The position numbers and the translations under genes are program-made. The notes under the pieces are model-generated. The model had not been told where the DNA came from. It was given only the letters and a program-made list of their open reading frames with translations, and searched no databases. A stretch of DNA of 64,000 nucleotides from Oscillatoriales cyanobacterium CG2_30_40_61 (GTDB taxonomy: Bacteria > Cyanobacteriota > Cyanobacteriia > Cyanobacteriales > Microcoleaceae): assembly GCA_001873365.1 (NCBI GenBank), contig MNYZ01000107.1, forward strand, positions 47,032-111,031, in the 5' to 3' direction. This document shows, in pieces, positions 52,147-61,890 of the stretch; the stretch's first letter is position 1; each line of letters opens with the position of its first letter.

Positions 52147-53184
52147 GTGAAAATTCCGAGTTCAATTTTAACCCTACTGGTGGGGATCGGGATTACTCTC
52201 GTATCTCTGTGGTATGGTCAAAACCACAATTTATTACCCGTGGCTGCCACCGAACAAGCGGCACAAGTCGATGGTTTATTTGATATTATGATGACCATTA
52301 GCTTCGGCTTGGTGCTTCTGGTAGAAGGAGTGCTGGTGGTCGCGGCGATTAAGTTTCGTCGTCGCCCAGATGACAACACCGACGCGGCTCCGATTCACGG
52401 TAATATTCCCCTGGAGATTGTCTGGACGGCGATTCCGGCGGTGATCGTTTTGGGCATTGGTATTTATAGTTTTGAAATCTATAACAATATGGGGGGACTT
52501 GATCCGATGGCCTCGGGTCAACACTCTATGCACGCCCACGGCAAAATGAATGGAGCAGCGATCGCCGCCCCCTTAATCGACGGTCAAAACCCCCCAGAAT
52601 TAACCCAAATTGCCTTGGGAATTGGGGCCTCTCCCAGCCAAGAAGGGAAAGCCGCCGCCGTGAATGTGGATGTTACCGGGTTACAGTTTGCCTGGATTTT
52701 TAATTACAAAGAAACAGGGATTAACGGCGGTGAACTTCATGTACCCGTCGGTCAAGAAGTGCAATTAAATATGAGCGCCCAAGATGTGATCCACGCCTTC
52801 TGGATTCCCCAATTGCGGTTAAAGCAAGATACGATCCCGGGTCGGATCACAGAACTGCGGTTTACCCCTAGTAAGCTCGGCACCTATCCAATTGTCTGCG
52901 CCGAATTGTGTGGTAGCTATCATGGGGCGATGCGATCGCAAATGGTGGTAGAGACCCCAGAGGATTATCAAGCCTGGGTCACAGAAAACCTGGTAGCAAG
53001 TAACCCTGACCTGCAAAAAGCCATTGCGATTAATCCCGCAGACCTGGGCGACGGTGAATTTTTAGCCCCCTATGCCAACGAAAATCAGTTATCAGTCAAC
53101 AGTGAACAGTTATCAGTGATAAAACAGTTGACTGTGGCTGCGATTCAACAAAATCAAGATTTTGTTTCTCACACTGATAACTGA
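52147..53184 (+). CDS. ctaC: Cytochrome c oxidase subunit II
   Basis: This 345-residue subunit has two N-terminal transmembrane helices (ILTLLVGIGITLVSLW and TISFGLVLLVEGVLVVAAI in part) and a cupredoxin domain with the CuA site CAELCGSYHGAM. It receives electrons from cytochrome c6 or plastocyanin. The start is GTG behind AAGGAGG. The final 35 residues (NENQLSVNSEQLSVIKQL and on) are not family-like and are encoded by CAGTTATCAGT repeats that elsewhere are intergenic, so this tail is an extension by repeat read-in. It is the first gene of the ctaCDE operon. Confidence 0.96.
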   Translation: MKIPSSILTLLVGIGITLVSLWYGQNHNLLPVAATEQAAQVDGLFDIMMTISFGLVLLVEGVLVVAAIKFRRRPDDNTDAAPIHGNIPLEIVWTAIPAVIVLGIGIYSFEIYNNMGGLDPMASGQHSMHAHGKMNGAAIAAPLIDGQNPPELTQIALGIGASPSQEGKAAAVNVDVTGLQFAWIFNYKETGINGGELHVPVGQEVQLNMSAQDVIHAFWIPQLRLKQDTIPGRITELRFTPSKLGTYPIVCAELCGSYHGAMRSQMVVETPEDYQAWVTENLVASNPDLQKAIAINPADLGDGEFLAPYANENQLSVNSEQLSVIKQLTVAAIQQNQDFVSHTDN

Positions 53185-53211
53185 TTAATGATTACAGATT
53201 ACTGAATTCCT

Positions 53212-54981
53212 ATGGCACAAGCACAACTTGATCTCACGGCTAATGTTCCTAAACCTGATCATGAGGAGGAAAGACGTTGGCAAGATTTTTTTGGTTTTAG
53301 TACGGATCACAAAGTCATCGGGATTCAATATCTCGTTACGGCATTTTTCTTTTATTTAGTCGGTGGAGCCCTGGCTACGGCCGTTCGGACAGAACTGGCC
53401 ACCCCCGATCCCGATTTTGTTACCCCCGAAGTCTATAACAGCCTATTCACAGTCCATGGCACGGTAATGATCTTCCTGTGGATCGTTCCGGCGGGTGGTG
53501 GATTAGCTAACTATTTGATCCCCTTAATGGTGGGGGCTAAGGATATGGCCTTTCCCCGTGTGAATACCGTGGGTTTTTGGTTAATTCCTCCGGGTGGAAT
53601 TTTGCTGTTAGCTAGTTTCTTGGTGGAAGCTCCTCAAGCGGGTTGGACATCTTACCCGCCGTTAAGTCTATTAACGGGCCAGGTCGGAGAGGAAATTTGG
53701 ATTCTCAGTGTTTTATTATTGGGAACTTCTTCGATTTTGGGGGCGTTAAATTTCTCCGTCACCATTTTTAAAATGCGGATTCCCACCATGGGATTGAACG
53801 ATATGCCCCTATTTTGTTGGGCTATGATCGCCACGTCCGCTTTGGTGCTGTTATCGACTCCGGTTTTAGCCGCAGCTTTAATTCTCCTCTCCTTTGATCT
53901 AATTGCTGGAACCAGTTTCTTTAACCCCACCGGGGGCGGTGATCCGGTGGTTTATCAGCACTTATTCTGGTTTTATTCCCATCCGGCAGTCTATATCATG
54001 GTCTTGCCCTTTTTTGGGGTGATTTCTGATGTGCTTCCGGTTCATGCTCGCAAACCGATTTTTGGTTATCAAGCGATCGCCTATTCCAGTTTAGCCATTA
54101 GTTTTTTAGGCCTAATTGTCTGGGCACACCATATGTTCACCAGTGGAACCCCAGGTTGGTTACGGATGTTCTTTATGATCACTACGATGATCATTGCTGT
54201 CCCCACCGGAATTAAGGTCTTTGGCTGGTTAGCGACCATTTGGGGCGGTAAACTGCGTCTGAATAGCGCCATGCTCTTTGCCATGGGGTTTCTGGCTACC
54301 TTTGTCATGGGCGGTGTCACCGGAATTATGGTGGCGTCGGTTCCCTTTGATATTCACGTTCACGATACCTATTTTGTCGTGGCGCACTTCCACTATGTTC
54401 TGTTTGGTGGGGCGGTATTTGGGGTATTTGCCGCCATTTATCATTGGTTCCCGAAAATGACTGGAAGGATGATGAACGAACCCTGGGGAATTGTTCACTT
54501 TGTGCTTACCTTTGTGGGTACGAACTTAACCTTTATGCCCATGCACGCTTTAGGATTACAGGGAATGCCCCGACGGGTAGCCATGTATGACCCCCAATTC
54601 ACCACGCTGAATCAGGTCTGTACCGTGGGTAGTTATATTCTGGCTGTTTCTACCTTCCCTTTCCTAATTAATGCGGCTTGGAGTTGGTTCAAAGGGCCAA
54701 AAGCCCCGGATAATCCCTGGGAAGCCCTCACCCTAGAATGGATGACGTCTTCTCCTCCTCCGATTGAAAATTTCCTAGTTACCCCGGTATTAAAAACTGG
54801 GCCCTATGACTACGGTAGTCGCAAAACCTTGGCTATTCGTCAACGGTTAAAACAAATGACCGGAGACCGCCCTAAAGAGGTTGGGATTCCCATGTCTCAA
54901 GCAAAATCTTCCACTTTATTTACAGACGACCGTTCAACTACGGTGTTAGAAGTGGACAAGGATATCGATAATCAAAGTTAG
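53212..54981 (+). CDS. ctaD: Cytochrome c oxidase subunit I
   Basis: This 589-residue subunit has twelve transmembrane helices and the heme a, heme a3 and CuB ligands (HGTVMIF, HPAVY with the cross-linked His-Tyr, WAHHMFTSG, HFHYVLF). The D-channel glutamate of the HPEVY type is replaced, and the local sequence FYSHPAVYI corresponds to the A2-type oxidases that use a Tyr-Ser pair instead. It is the aa3-type enzyme of the cyanobacterial respiratory chain. It starts 27 bp after ctaC. Confidence 0.97.
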   Translation: MAQAQLDLTANVPKPDHEEERRWQDFFGFSTDHKVIGIQYLVTAFFFYLVGGALATAVRTELATPDPDFVTPEVYNSLFTVHGTVMIFLWIVPAGGGLANYLIPLMVGAKDMAFPRVNTVGFWLIPPGGILLLASFLVEAPQAGWTSYPPLSLLTGQVGEEIWILSVLLLGTSSILGALNFSVTIFKMRIPTMGLNDMPLFCWAMIATSALVLLSTPVLAAALILLSFDLIAGTSFFNPTGGGDPVVYQHLFWFYSHPAVYIMVLPFFGVISDVLPVHARKPIFGYQAIAYSSLAISFLGLIVWAHHMFTSGTPGWLRMFFMITTMIIAVPTGIKVFGWLATIWGGKLRLNSAMLFAMGFLATFVMGGVTGIMVASVPFDIHVHDTYFVVAHFHYVLFGGAVFGVFAAIYHWFPKMTGRMMNEPWGIVHFVLTFVGTNLTFMPMHALGLQGMPRRVAMYDPQFTTLNQVCTVGSYILAVSTFPFLINAAWSWFKGPKAPDNPWEALTLEWMTSSPPPIENFLVTPVLKTGPYDYGSRKTLAIRQRLKQMTGDRPKEVGIPMSQAKSSTLFTDDRSTTVLEVDKDIDNQS

Positions 54982-55077
54982 GGTTTGGGTTAACCTCTCC
55001 AATTAATTAGGAATTGTGAATTACAGATTAATTCGTAATTCCTAATTATTTATCTGTCAACTTTACCGAGTTAATTC

Positions 55078-55701
55078 ATGCAAGGTTCAGCAATTAACGA
55101 GTCTCAAACCGTTCTGGGATATGCACAGGAGGCCACTGCCTCGGGACATGAACATGAGGAACATCCCGATTTACGAATGTTGGGGGTGGTGGTTTTTCTG
55201 GTGGCTGAGAGTATGATCTTTTTGGGTTTATTCTCTGCCTGTTTAATTTATCGGGCTATGTCCCCGGTTTGGCCCCCGGAAGGAACAGAACGGGAATTAC
55301 TGCTTCCGGCGATTAATACTGTGGTTCTGATTTCTGGTAGTTTTGTCATGAATCAAGGGACAATTGCTATTAAGAAAAATGATCCCGTGGCTTTGCGAAA
55401 TTGGTTTATTGCTACGGCAATTATGGGCTTAACTTTCTTGGCAGGTCAAGCTTATGAATACAGCCAGTTAGCGTTTGGATTAACCACCAATTTATACGCC
55501 AGTTGCTTCTATGTTTTAACCGGGTTTCACGGGTTGCACGTGACCTTTGGAGTCGTATTAATTTTAGCGGTTCTCTGGCGGGGACGCCAGACCAGTCATT
55601 ACAGCAAAGAATCCCATTTTGGCCCAGAAGCTGCTGAATTATATTGGCACTTTGTTGATGTGGTTTGGATTATTTTGTTCATTTTGCTGTATTTGTTGTA
55701 A
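55078..55701 (+). CDS. ctaE: Cytochrome c oxidase subunit III
   Basis: The 207-residue subunit has five transmembrane helices, typical of the short cyanobacterial form. Family segments include VFLVAESMIFLGLFSACL (in part), TGFHGLHVTFGV and ELYWHFVDVVWIILF. It stabilises the proton-pumping core. It lies 96 bp after ctaD and completes the ctaCDE operon. The N-terminal 30 residues are hydrophilic. Confidence 0.95.
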   Translation: MQGSAINESQTVLGYAQEATASGHEHEEHPDLRMLGVVVFLVAESMIFLGLFSACLIYRAMSPVWPPEGTERELLLPAINTVVLISGSFVMNQGTIAIKKNDPVALRNWFIATAIMGLTFLAGQAYEYSQLAFGLTTNLYASCFYVLTGFHGLHVTFGVVLILAVLWRGRQTSHYSKESHFGPEAAELYWHFVDVVWIILFILLYLL

Positions 55702-55744
55702 ATACCAATAATCAGTAGTAGAGACGTGCCATGGCGCGTCTGTA

Positions 55745-55889
55745 TCAGTCATCAGTTGACAGTAAAGAGTTAATTGTTAATATTTGTAGGCTAAAAACAG
55801 TTAACTGGTACGGGCGGGTTATTTTAGATCTTTGATAATCACCACGCATCTTGATGAACCCGCCCCTACAACTGTTAACTGATGACTGA
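55745..55889. repeat. Long inverted-repeat element after ctaE
   Basis: TCAGTCATCAGTTGACAG (55745-55762) and CTGTTAACTGATGACTGA (55872-55889) are near complements, and inside GTACGGGCGGGTT pairs with AACCCGCCCCTAC. It looks like a nested palindromic element; its core is related to the repeat at 31241-31302. Confidence 0.65.
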
Positions 55890-55926
55890 AGAAGCCCATT
55901 TTATTTGAACTTAGGAAATATCCTCA

Positions 55927-57123
55927 ATGAGTAGCTATAGTTTAGAACAAGCGAAAAATAGAAAACAAGTATTTGATAATTTTCTAAAAATTGAACAGGA
56001 AGTTGGGGCAAATTTAGATAAATTTGCTTTTTTAGATCAAGGATTTGATCAGTCTCAATATCAAAATAGTATTCAAAATTATCCCCAATATTTAACCCGT
56101 AAACCTTTACAATATAGTCCCTATCCTGCCTTGGGAAAAATTCCTTATATTGATCAAGAAAGTTTAGCTTTTATCCATCCTCAAATAGAAGAAGCCTGTA
56201 TTAGTTTAGGGAAATTTGAAGCCGGAGAACTAAAAACGGTTTGGTTGGGAAGAAATCCCCTAAAAACCACACAATTTTGGAGTACAGCTAAAATTATTCC
56301 GGTGCTAAATACCTTAATTCAAATTGATCAAAAATTTTCTCAATATGATATCAATAATTTAAAGTTACAAAATTCTGAAAACCAGACTGTAAACTTCTCT
56401 TTAGAAACCGCGATCGAAGATGTAATTAATTATAAAAGTAAAGTAGGTAGTTCCAACGCTTTAGCTGCTTTATTTAAACGATTTGAAACCCGGTCTAATT
56501 TAGAGAAATGGCTACAAAAAATCACAGGAAATTCAACGTTAAGTTTTCAAGGAGACTATGGGGAAAGCCCAGTATTTCTCAGTCCCGAGATTATTAATTA
56601 TGAAACTAAAAATATTATTTTAAAATCGGTTTTAGATACTCCTAAAGGCGATAATTTTGTGTCAGCCTATGATTTAACTCGTCTAATTTCTTTAATCGGA
56701 TGGCATAATTATTTACCCGCCCAATCTCAACTTCCTAACCTAACAGAAAAAAACTTTAATTGTTTGGTGAAAGCCCTGGGTCAAGACCCGGCTCGTTATG
56801 TAGATGTGGCGTTAAAAACTTTAGGAATTGAACAGATAATTAAGGCTCCAGTAATTCTTTCTAAAATGGGTTATGGCAATAGTGCACTTAGGCAAACCGT
56901 AGAAATTTGTTATGTTGCATTTGTGCAGTTTATTGACCCCTTACCAAATACTGGTCAAAAACCTGCGGAATTCCGAACCTTATCACTGGCTTTAAGGGGT
57001 GTAATTCCTATTAATAATCAGGGGGATTTTACTCAACAAGCATTGGAGTTAGATGCTCGAATGGCCGCAGAAGTCACGGAAATCCTTCGTCGTGTTGTTG
57101 TGGAAAGTTTAGATAAACTATAA
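55927..57123 (+). CDS. Putative serine-hydrolase/beta-lactamase-like protein (SxxK, SxN motifs)
   Basis: I do not recognise this 398-residue protein as a named family. It has STAK in FWSTAKIIPVLNTL (about residues 118-121), SSN in KVGSSNALAAL further on, and KMG in SKMGYGNSALR near residue 317. The order and spacing match the SxxK, SxN and KTG motifs of penicillin-binding proteins and class A beta-lactamases, with KMG degenerate. There is no signal peptide or transmembrane helix, unlike true cell-wall enzymes, so a cytoplasmic or altered role is possible. It precedes the nSTAND gene by 326 bp on the same strand. Confidence 0.5.
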   Translation: MSSYSLEQAKNRKQVFDNFLKIEQEVGANLDKFAFLDQGFDQSQYQNSIQNYPQYLTRKPLQYSPYPALGKIPYIDQESLAFIHPQIEEACISLGKFEAGELKTVWLGRNPLKTTQFWSTAKIIPVLNTLIQIDQKFSQYDINNLKLQNSENQTVNFSLETAIEDVINYKSKVGSSNALAALFKRFETRSNLEKWLQKITGNSTLSFQGDYGESPVFLSPEIINYETKNIILKSVLDTPKGDNFVSAYDLTRLISLIGWHNYLPAQSQLPNLTEKNFNCLVKALGQDPARYVDVALKTLGIEQIIKAPVILSKMGYGNSALRQTVEICYVAFVQFIDPLPNTGQKPAEFRTLSLALRGVIPINNQGDFTQQALELDARMAAEVTEILRRVVVESLDKL

Positions 57124-57449
57124 ACGATGTGCAACAGTCAGCCGATTTTAACTTGGGGGACTGAAGCTCATACCTGAAATCGGACAATTGATTAAAGATT
57201 GTTATAGAATAGAAAAATCAAGAGAGCTGCGAAGGTAAAACTCAGATCGCAGTTATGGGTGCATTCCGATTCCTGAATTGAATTATCAATTGCTGTACTC
57301 AGTAGATAGAGATTAATCAACCGACAAGAATTAATCCTTGCGAGGGATGTAAGCGTTGCACAGTAAACGTTTATTGATTAATTTCATCTATTAACTTCAA
57401 AGGTTAAGTACGGTTATCGCTTTATGGGAAAGGAAACCCGCCAAATTTT
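57124..57449. other. Intergenic region before the nSTAND gene
   Basis: These 326 bp have no supported gene, tRNA or repeat. Unlike the other two STAND loci, no iteron array is visible. A short stem (GGGAAAGGAAACCC) overlaps the region just before the ATG. Confidence 0.4.
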
Positions 57450-60041
57450 ATGAACGAGAAAACAGAAATCAATCAAAATTCTTTAAAAACTTTAAACCGA
57501 ATTTTTTCCAGATTTAATAACGATTTTTCTTTAATTTTAGCCCATTGTAATTATAGAATTGTGCGAGAAAAAATTATTACACAATTAGAATCAGAACATC
57601 CTAACTTAATTAAAAATATTATTATAGATGCCCATGAAACCAATCTTTACAATGTCTTAGTTAAAGCGATTAAACCGGAACAAAATTCACCGACAGCTTT
57701 AATTATATCCGGTTTGGAGTCTAACAAACAACTGGAAATCTTAATTAAAATTATGAACCAAATGCGGGAGGAATTTCGCCGGAGATTTCCCTTTCCTTTG
57801 GTATTGTGGGTGACGGATTCTCTCTTACAATCTTTAATTCGCTTGGCTCCTGATTTCCATAGTTGGTCAACGGCAATTTCTTTTGAAATTAGTACGGAGG
57901 ATTTATTAAAGTTTATTCAACAGATGACAGACCAAGTTTCTGTTAAAATCTTAGATAGTGGCGCGGGTATTTTTCTGGATAATTCTTATTTTAATTTAGA
58001 ATTGAGTTCACCTTTAAGATTAGAATTAGAAACGGCTCGTCAAGAGTTAGAAAACCGAGGAGAGCTTTTAGATATTGAACTAGAAGCTGGTTTAGAATTT
58101 ATTTTAGGTCGAATTTCTGACCATTCTAATCAAGTTTCTTTACAACATTATCAACGAAGTTTGCAGCTTTGGAAACAAACAAATAATTTAATTCGTTATA
58201 GTCAGTTATTATTTTATGTCGGATTTTGGTGGCATAGTTACGGAATTTTACATCGATTTCAAAAAGAATCTGCTTATCATCAAGCTAAAGCCTATTATAC
58301 TGAATCTATCGAAGGGTTTAAACAAGCTGACCGTTGGGATTTAGTAGCTAAATTTATTAATGCTTTAGCTGATATTTTATTTGGATTAAAACAATGGCAA
58401 GAATTAGAAGTGGTCGCTAAGGAATCGATTCATTATAATCGAATTTACGGTTATCCATTTAGGGAAGCTCGGGCTTATCATTTTTTAGCAGAAGTTTCTC
58501 TGGCTAAAAATTCTCCCTCAGAAGCCAGAAATTTAGCAGAAAAAGCTCAAAATTTATTGATTAAAACCTGCTCTAATCATCAAGCTCAAACCCCAGAAGA
58601 ACATTTGATTTTAGACTGGGAAACCTCCTATCACCAAGGTTGGTATTTATTTACCCTAGCCCAAGCCTATCAACAATTGAATCAATCTCAAGAGGCGATT
58701 AATATTCTGGAAAAAGCCAAAGTTAGAACTAAACCTGACTATGACCCAGACCTGTATATTAAAATTTTACAACTTTTACAAGATTTATATTTTCAAAAAG
58801 GAGAATATTTAATTTCCTATGAAATTAAACAAAAATGTCGAGAAATTGAACAACAATTTAGATTAATAGCCTTTATTGGAGCCGGAAGACTTGGACATAT
58901 TCAAACCATTACTAACCCGAGTTTACCCCCAATTAATCACCCCCAAATTATTAATCCTGAAATTAGTGCTTCTGGTCGTTTATCCGTGGTTAATTGGTTA
59001 TGTGAACGGATTAGAAGAACTGATTGTCGATTAACGGTGATTTATGGACAGTCTGGAGTGGGTAAAAGTTCAATTTTGCAAGCTGGTTTTATTCCAGAGT
59101 TACAAAAAAGTACAATTGAAACTCGTTATGTTATTCCATTATTACTACAGGTTTATACCAATTTTATTCGAGAATTTTCCAGGGCTTTAGCCAAGGGAAT
59201 TAGGGAGTTTAAAAACATTGAATTAGATTCTTCTTTACTCAATAATCAAGAAATAATTTTAGAGCAAATTAGAACTTTAGTCAATCAAAATTTCTGGGTG
59301 ATTATTATTTTTGACCAATTTGAGGAATTTTTCTTTGCTTGCAAAGATAATCAACAGCGACAAACTGGCTATAAATTTATTAAAGATTGTTTAGATATTC
59401 CCTATGTTAAAATTGTTTTATCTTTACGAGAAGATTACTTACACTATTTATTAGAATGTACTCGTCAAGGCTATTTGGAAAGTATTGGTAATAATATTTT
59501 AGACCGAAATATTTTATCCTATATTGGGAACTTTACACGAGCGGAAGCAACATCGGTGATTCAAAGCTTAACAGAAAGAACTCAATTTGTTCTTGAACCA
59601 GCTTTAATTGAGCAGTTAGTTGAAGATTTAGCCGAAGATTTTGGAGAAATTCGACCGATAGAGTTACAAGTTGTGGGTTCTCAGTTACAAGCCCAAAATA
59701 TTAACACTTTAGAACAGTATCAAAAAGCAGGGAAAAAGACAAAATTAGTTGCAGACTATTTAGATGAAGTGATTCAAGATTGTGGTGTAAGTAATAAAAG
59801 TTTGGCTGAGTTAGTGCTTTATTTACTGACAGATGAAAATAATACTCTGCCTTTAAAAACCCGGGCTGATTTAGTTCGAGGTATTCAGGAAATGGCTAAC
59901 CATTTTGAGAATATTAATCAAAATTTAGATCCGGTTTTAAAGATTTTTGTCCTGTCTGGTTTGGTCTTGCTTTTACCCGAAATTCCCGCAGAAAGATCTG
60001 AAATTTTTCATGATTATTTAGTTAGTTTAAGATCAGTTTAA
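57450..60041 (+). CDS. TPR - nSTAND1 NTPase protein
   Basis: This 863-residue protein has an N-terminal 190-residue region resembling a degenerate P-loop domain (LILAHCNYRIVREKI lacks a Walker A; ALIISGLES is Walker B-like). A helical TPR-type array follows (about 235-480), then an nSTAND1 NTPase with Walker A YGQSGVGKSSIL (about 530), Walker B IIIFDQFEEFF and sensor LSLREDYL. Typical nSTAND1 proteins continue after the FHDYL motif with a transmembrane helix or WD40 sensor; here the chain ends 8 residues later (FHDYLVSLRSV). STAND proteins oligomerise upon ligand sensing and several act in antiphage defence. The role here is unknown. Confidence 0.75.
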   Translation: MNEKTEINQNSLKTLNRIFSRFNNDFSLILAHCNYRIVREKIITQLESEHPNLIKNIIIDAHETNLYNVLVKAIKPEQNSPTALIISGLESNKQLEILIKIMNQMREEFRRRFPFPLVLWVTDSLLQSLIRLAPDFHSWSTAISFEISTEDLLKFIQQMTDQVSVKILDSGAGIFLDNSYFNLELSSPLRLELETARQELENRGELLDIELEAGLEFILGRISDHSNQVSLQHYQRSLQLWKQTNNLIRYSQLLFYVGFWWHSYGILHRFQKESAYHQAKAYYTESIEGFKQADRWDLVAKFINALADILFGLKQWQELEVVAKESIHYNRIYGYPFREARAYHFLAEVSLAKNSPSEARNLAEKAQNLLIKTCSNHQAQTPEEHLILDWETSYHQGWYLFTLAQAYQQLNQSQEAINILEKAKVRTKPDYDPDLYIKILQLLQDLYFQKGEYLISYEIKQKCREIEQQFRLIAFIGAGRLGHIQTITNPSLPPINHPQIINPEISASGRLSVVNWLCERIRRTDCRLTVIYGQSGVGKSSILQAGFIPELQKSTIETRYVIPLLLQVYTNFIREFSRALAKGIREFKNIELDSSLLNNQEIILEQIRTLVNQNFWVIIIFDQFEEFFFACKDNQQRQTGYKFIKDCLDIPYVKIVLSLREDYLHYLLECTRQGYLESIGNNILDRNILSYIGNFTRAEATSVIQSLTERTQFVLEPALIEQLVEDLAEDFGEIRPIELQVVGSQLQAQNINTLEQYQKAGKKTKLVADYLDEVIQDCGVSNKSLAELVLYLLTDENNTLPLKTRADLVRGIQEMANHFENINQNLDPVLKIFVLSGLVLLLPEIPAERSEIFHDYLVSLRSV

Positions 60042-60070
60042 TTCCCCTTCCTAAACCAGTCAGTAAGCCA

Positions 60071-61126
60071 TTATTCTATGGGAATTAATAATAAACTCCC
60101 CTGAAATTCTGGGGATTGAGTTGGAGGATTAAACCGCCAATATTGTTGATATTGATTTAAAAAACTTTGACCAATAATGCCATCAATTTGTAATAAATCT
60201 AAAACTGGAGAAGATAAAATAACCGCCTCTAAATTATTTTGTTCATAATCTTGAATCGTGACGGTTTCCAAAGGGGAAACTTCCGCATCTTCTAACCCAC
60301 AAAAACCCTGAACTTTGATCGGTTGACGATTTAAATGATTTAGTTGGAGTTGATTTGCTAACTGTTTAGATATAAAAATGGTATCCGCACCCGTATCTAA
60401 TAGAAACGTAAACGGCCCTTGACCATTAATTTTAACGGAGGCTAACATCACCCCCAAACGACTTTCTAATGGGATAGCTTCCGGGACAGATTCAGTCGGT
60501 AAAGGAGACGGATTTAGTAATTGTAATTGACCGGTTTGAGGATTTAATTTAAGATCAAAATTCCTGAAAAAATCCATCCCCAAAACTCCCGATAATTCCT
60601 CTGGAATTACGGTAGTAGAAAATTCCAAACCTCGCAATTCTTCAACTCGAACTTGATTAATAACTAAAGGGGGTAAATAGTGTAAAATCCCCTTCATATT
60701 CGGACAATCATCCCCGGCTACGGCATAGTCTAATCCCTGATTCGGAATTGGTTCTCCTTTTAACCCTAAATCCTGAACAATCGCTGTGGCAATCATCGTT
60801 GTCGATGCCCCCGTATCTAATAAAAACCTACCGGATTTTTCACCAATCTCAAGTTGTAGGGTAAAAACTTGACTTCCTGCTAATTTTTGAAGTACAATAG
60901 TCGCCTCCCCGATAGTTTTAGGATGGGGTAAATTCAAACCTTCAAGTCTGACGATCGCATCTAAGGAAAAAATACTCAATAAGATTGTAGTATTTGATTC
61001 CAAATTATCACGAACTAAAGGAAGTTCTAAACTAGAATTAACCGCCAGGGTTGGACAGGCTAAACCCTGAATTGATAGGGAAAAAACTCCAACCAAAGTT
61101 ACTATAAAAGGAGTTAAGCAGTTCAT
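60071..61126 (-). CDS. Secreted two-domain retropepsin-like aspartic protease
   Basis: The 351-residue protein has a signal peptide (ending near GLACP or TLAV) and two retropepsin-like domains, each with its catalytic DTGA (FLLDTGASTTMI near residue 103 and FLLDTGADTIFI near 243) and a downstream flap/ILG-type motif (GVLGMDFF; GIIGQSFL). The two half-enzymes on one chain could form an intramolecular pseudo-dimer. The start codon overlaps the stop of yebC in an ATGA, so the two are translationally coupled, although a link between a nucleoid/translation factor and a protease is not obvious. Confidence 0.82.
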   Translation of the reverse strand: MNCLTPFIVTLVGVFSLSIQGLACPTLAVNSSLELPLVRDNLESNTTILLSIFSLDAIVRLEGLNLPHPKTIGEATIVLQKLAGSQVFTLQLEIGEKSGRFLLDTGASTTMIATAIVQDLGLKGEPIPNQGLDYAVAGDDCPNMKGILHYLPPLVINQVRVEELRGLEFSTTVIPEELSGVLGMDFFRNFDLKLNPQTGQLQLLNPSPLPTESVPEAIPLESRLGVMLASVKINGQGPFTFLLDTGADTIFISKQLANQLQLNHLNRQPIKVQGFCGLEDAEVSPLETVTIQDYEQNNLEAVILSSPVLDLLQIDGIIGQSFLNQYQQYWRFNPPTQSPEFQGSLLLIPIE

Positions 61127-61890
61127 TCGTTATAAAGAGCTTGATAACAAGCATCAGATAGTTCAAAATTTGCCGTGACATTCTGTACGTCATCTAAATC
61201 ATCTAAAATATTCATTAATTTCATAAGCGATCGGGCTTTTTCCAAATCATCAACTTCAATAATGTTATTAGGAATCCAGCGCCATTCGGCTTCCAAAACC
61301 GTAAATTTTTGCTCTTTTAACACTTGACTTAACTGTTCTAAATTCCCGATAGTTGTAAACACTTCCGCCCCATCAGTATCATTCACCGGAGTCAATTCAT
61401 AGGATTCGGCTTCGGCTTCCATTAAGGCTTCTAGGAGTTTTTCCTCATCAATAGGCCCAGCTAAGGTAACCACACCTTTTTGATCAAACATCCAACTCAC
61501 ACAGCCAGTTTCCCCCAAGTTACCGCCATTTTTACTAAATGCCACTCGCAAGTCCGCCGCCGTGCGGTTGCGGTTATCGCTGAGTGCTTCAATTAAAATC
61601 GCCACACCCCCGACCCCATAGCCTTCATAACGAATAAATTCTAACTCAGAGGCCCCTGATCCTAATTTGCCCGCCCCTTTGGCGATCGCCCGTTCAATAT
61701 TATCATTCGGAATGGCCGCGGCTTTGGCTTTTTCAATCGCAGTGCGCAATTGAAAGTTTCCCGCCGGGTCGCCCCCTTGACGCGCCGCCACAATAATTTC
61801 CCGGGAAATTTTAGTGAACACTTTACCTTTAACCGCGTCCACTCTTGCTTTTTGGCGCTTAATATTCGCCCACTTACTATGTCCGGCCAT
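61123..61890 (-). CDS. yebC: YebC/PmpR family regulator / translation factor
   Basis: The 255-residue protein has the classical YebC start MAGHSKWANIKRQKARVD, then IPNDNIERAIAKGAG, RYEGYGVGGVAILIE and GCVSWMFDQKG blocks. YebC proteins were described as transcriptional regulators; recent work on the family indicates a role in relieving ribosome stalling at proline-rich stretches. Proline-rich linkers are abundant in this window. The gene overlaps the downstream protease gene by 4 bp. Confidence 0.95.
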   Translation of the reverse strand: MAGHSKWANIKRQKARVDAVKGKVFTKISREIIVAARQGGDPAGNFQLRTAIEKAKAAAIPNDNIERAIAKGAGKLGSGASELEFIRYEGYGVGGVAILIEALSDNRNRTAADLRVAFSKNGGNLGETGCVSWMFDQKGVVTLAGPIDEEKLLEALMEAEAESYELTPVNDTDGAEVFTTIGNLEQLSQVLKEQKFTVLEAEWRWIPNNIIEVDDLEKARSLMKLMNILDDLDDVQNVTANFELSDACYQALYNE

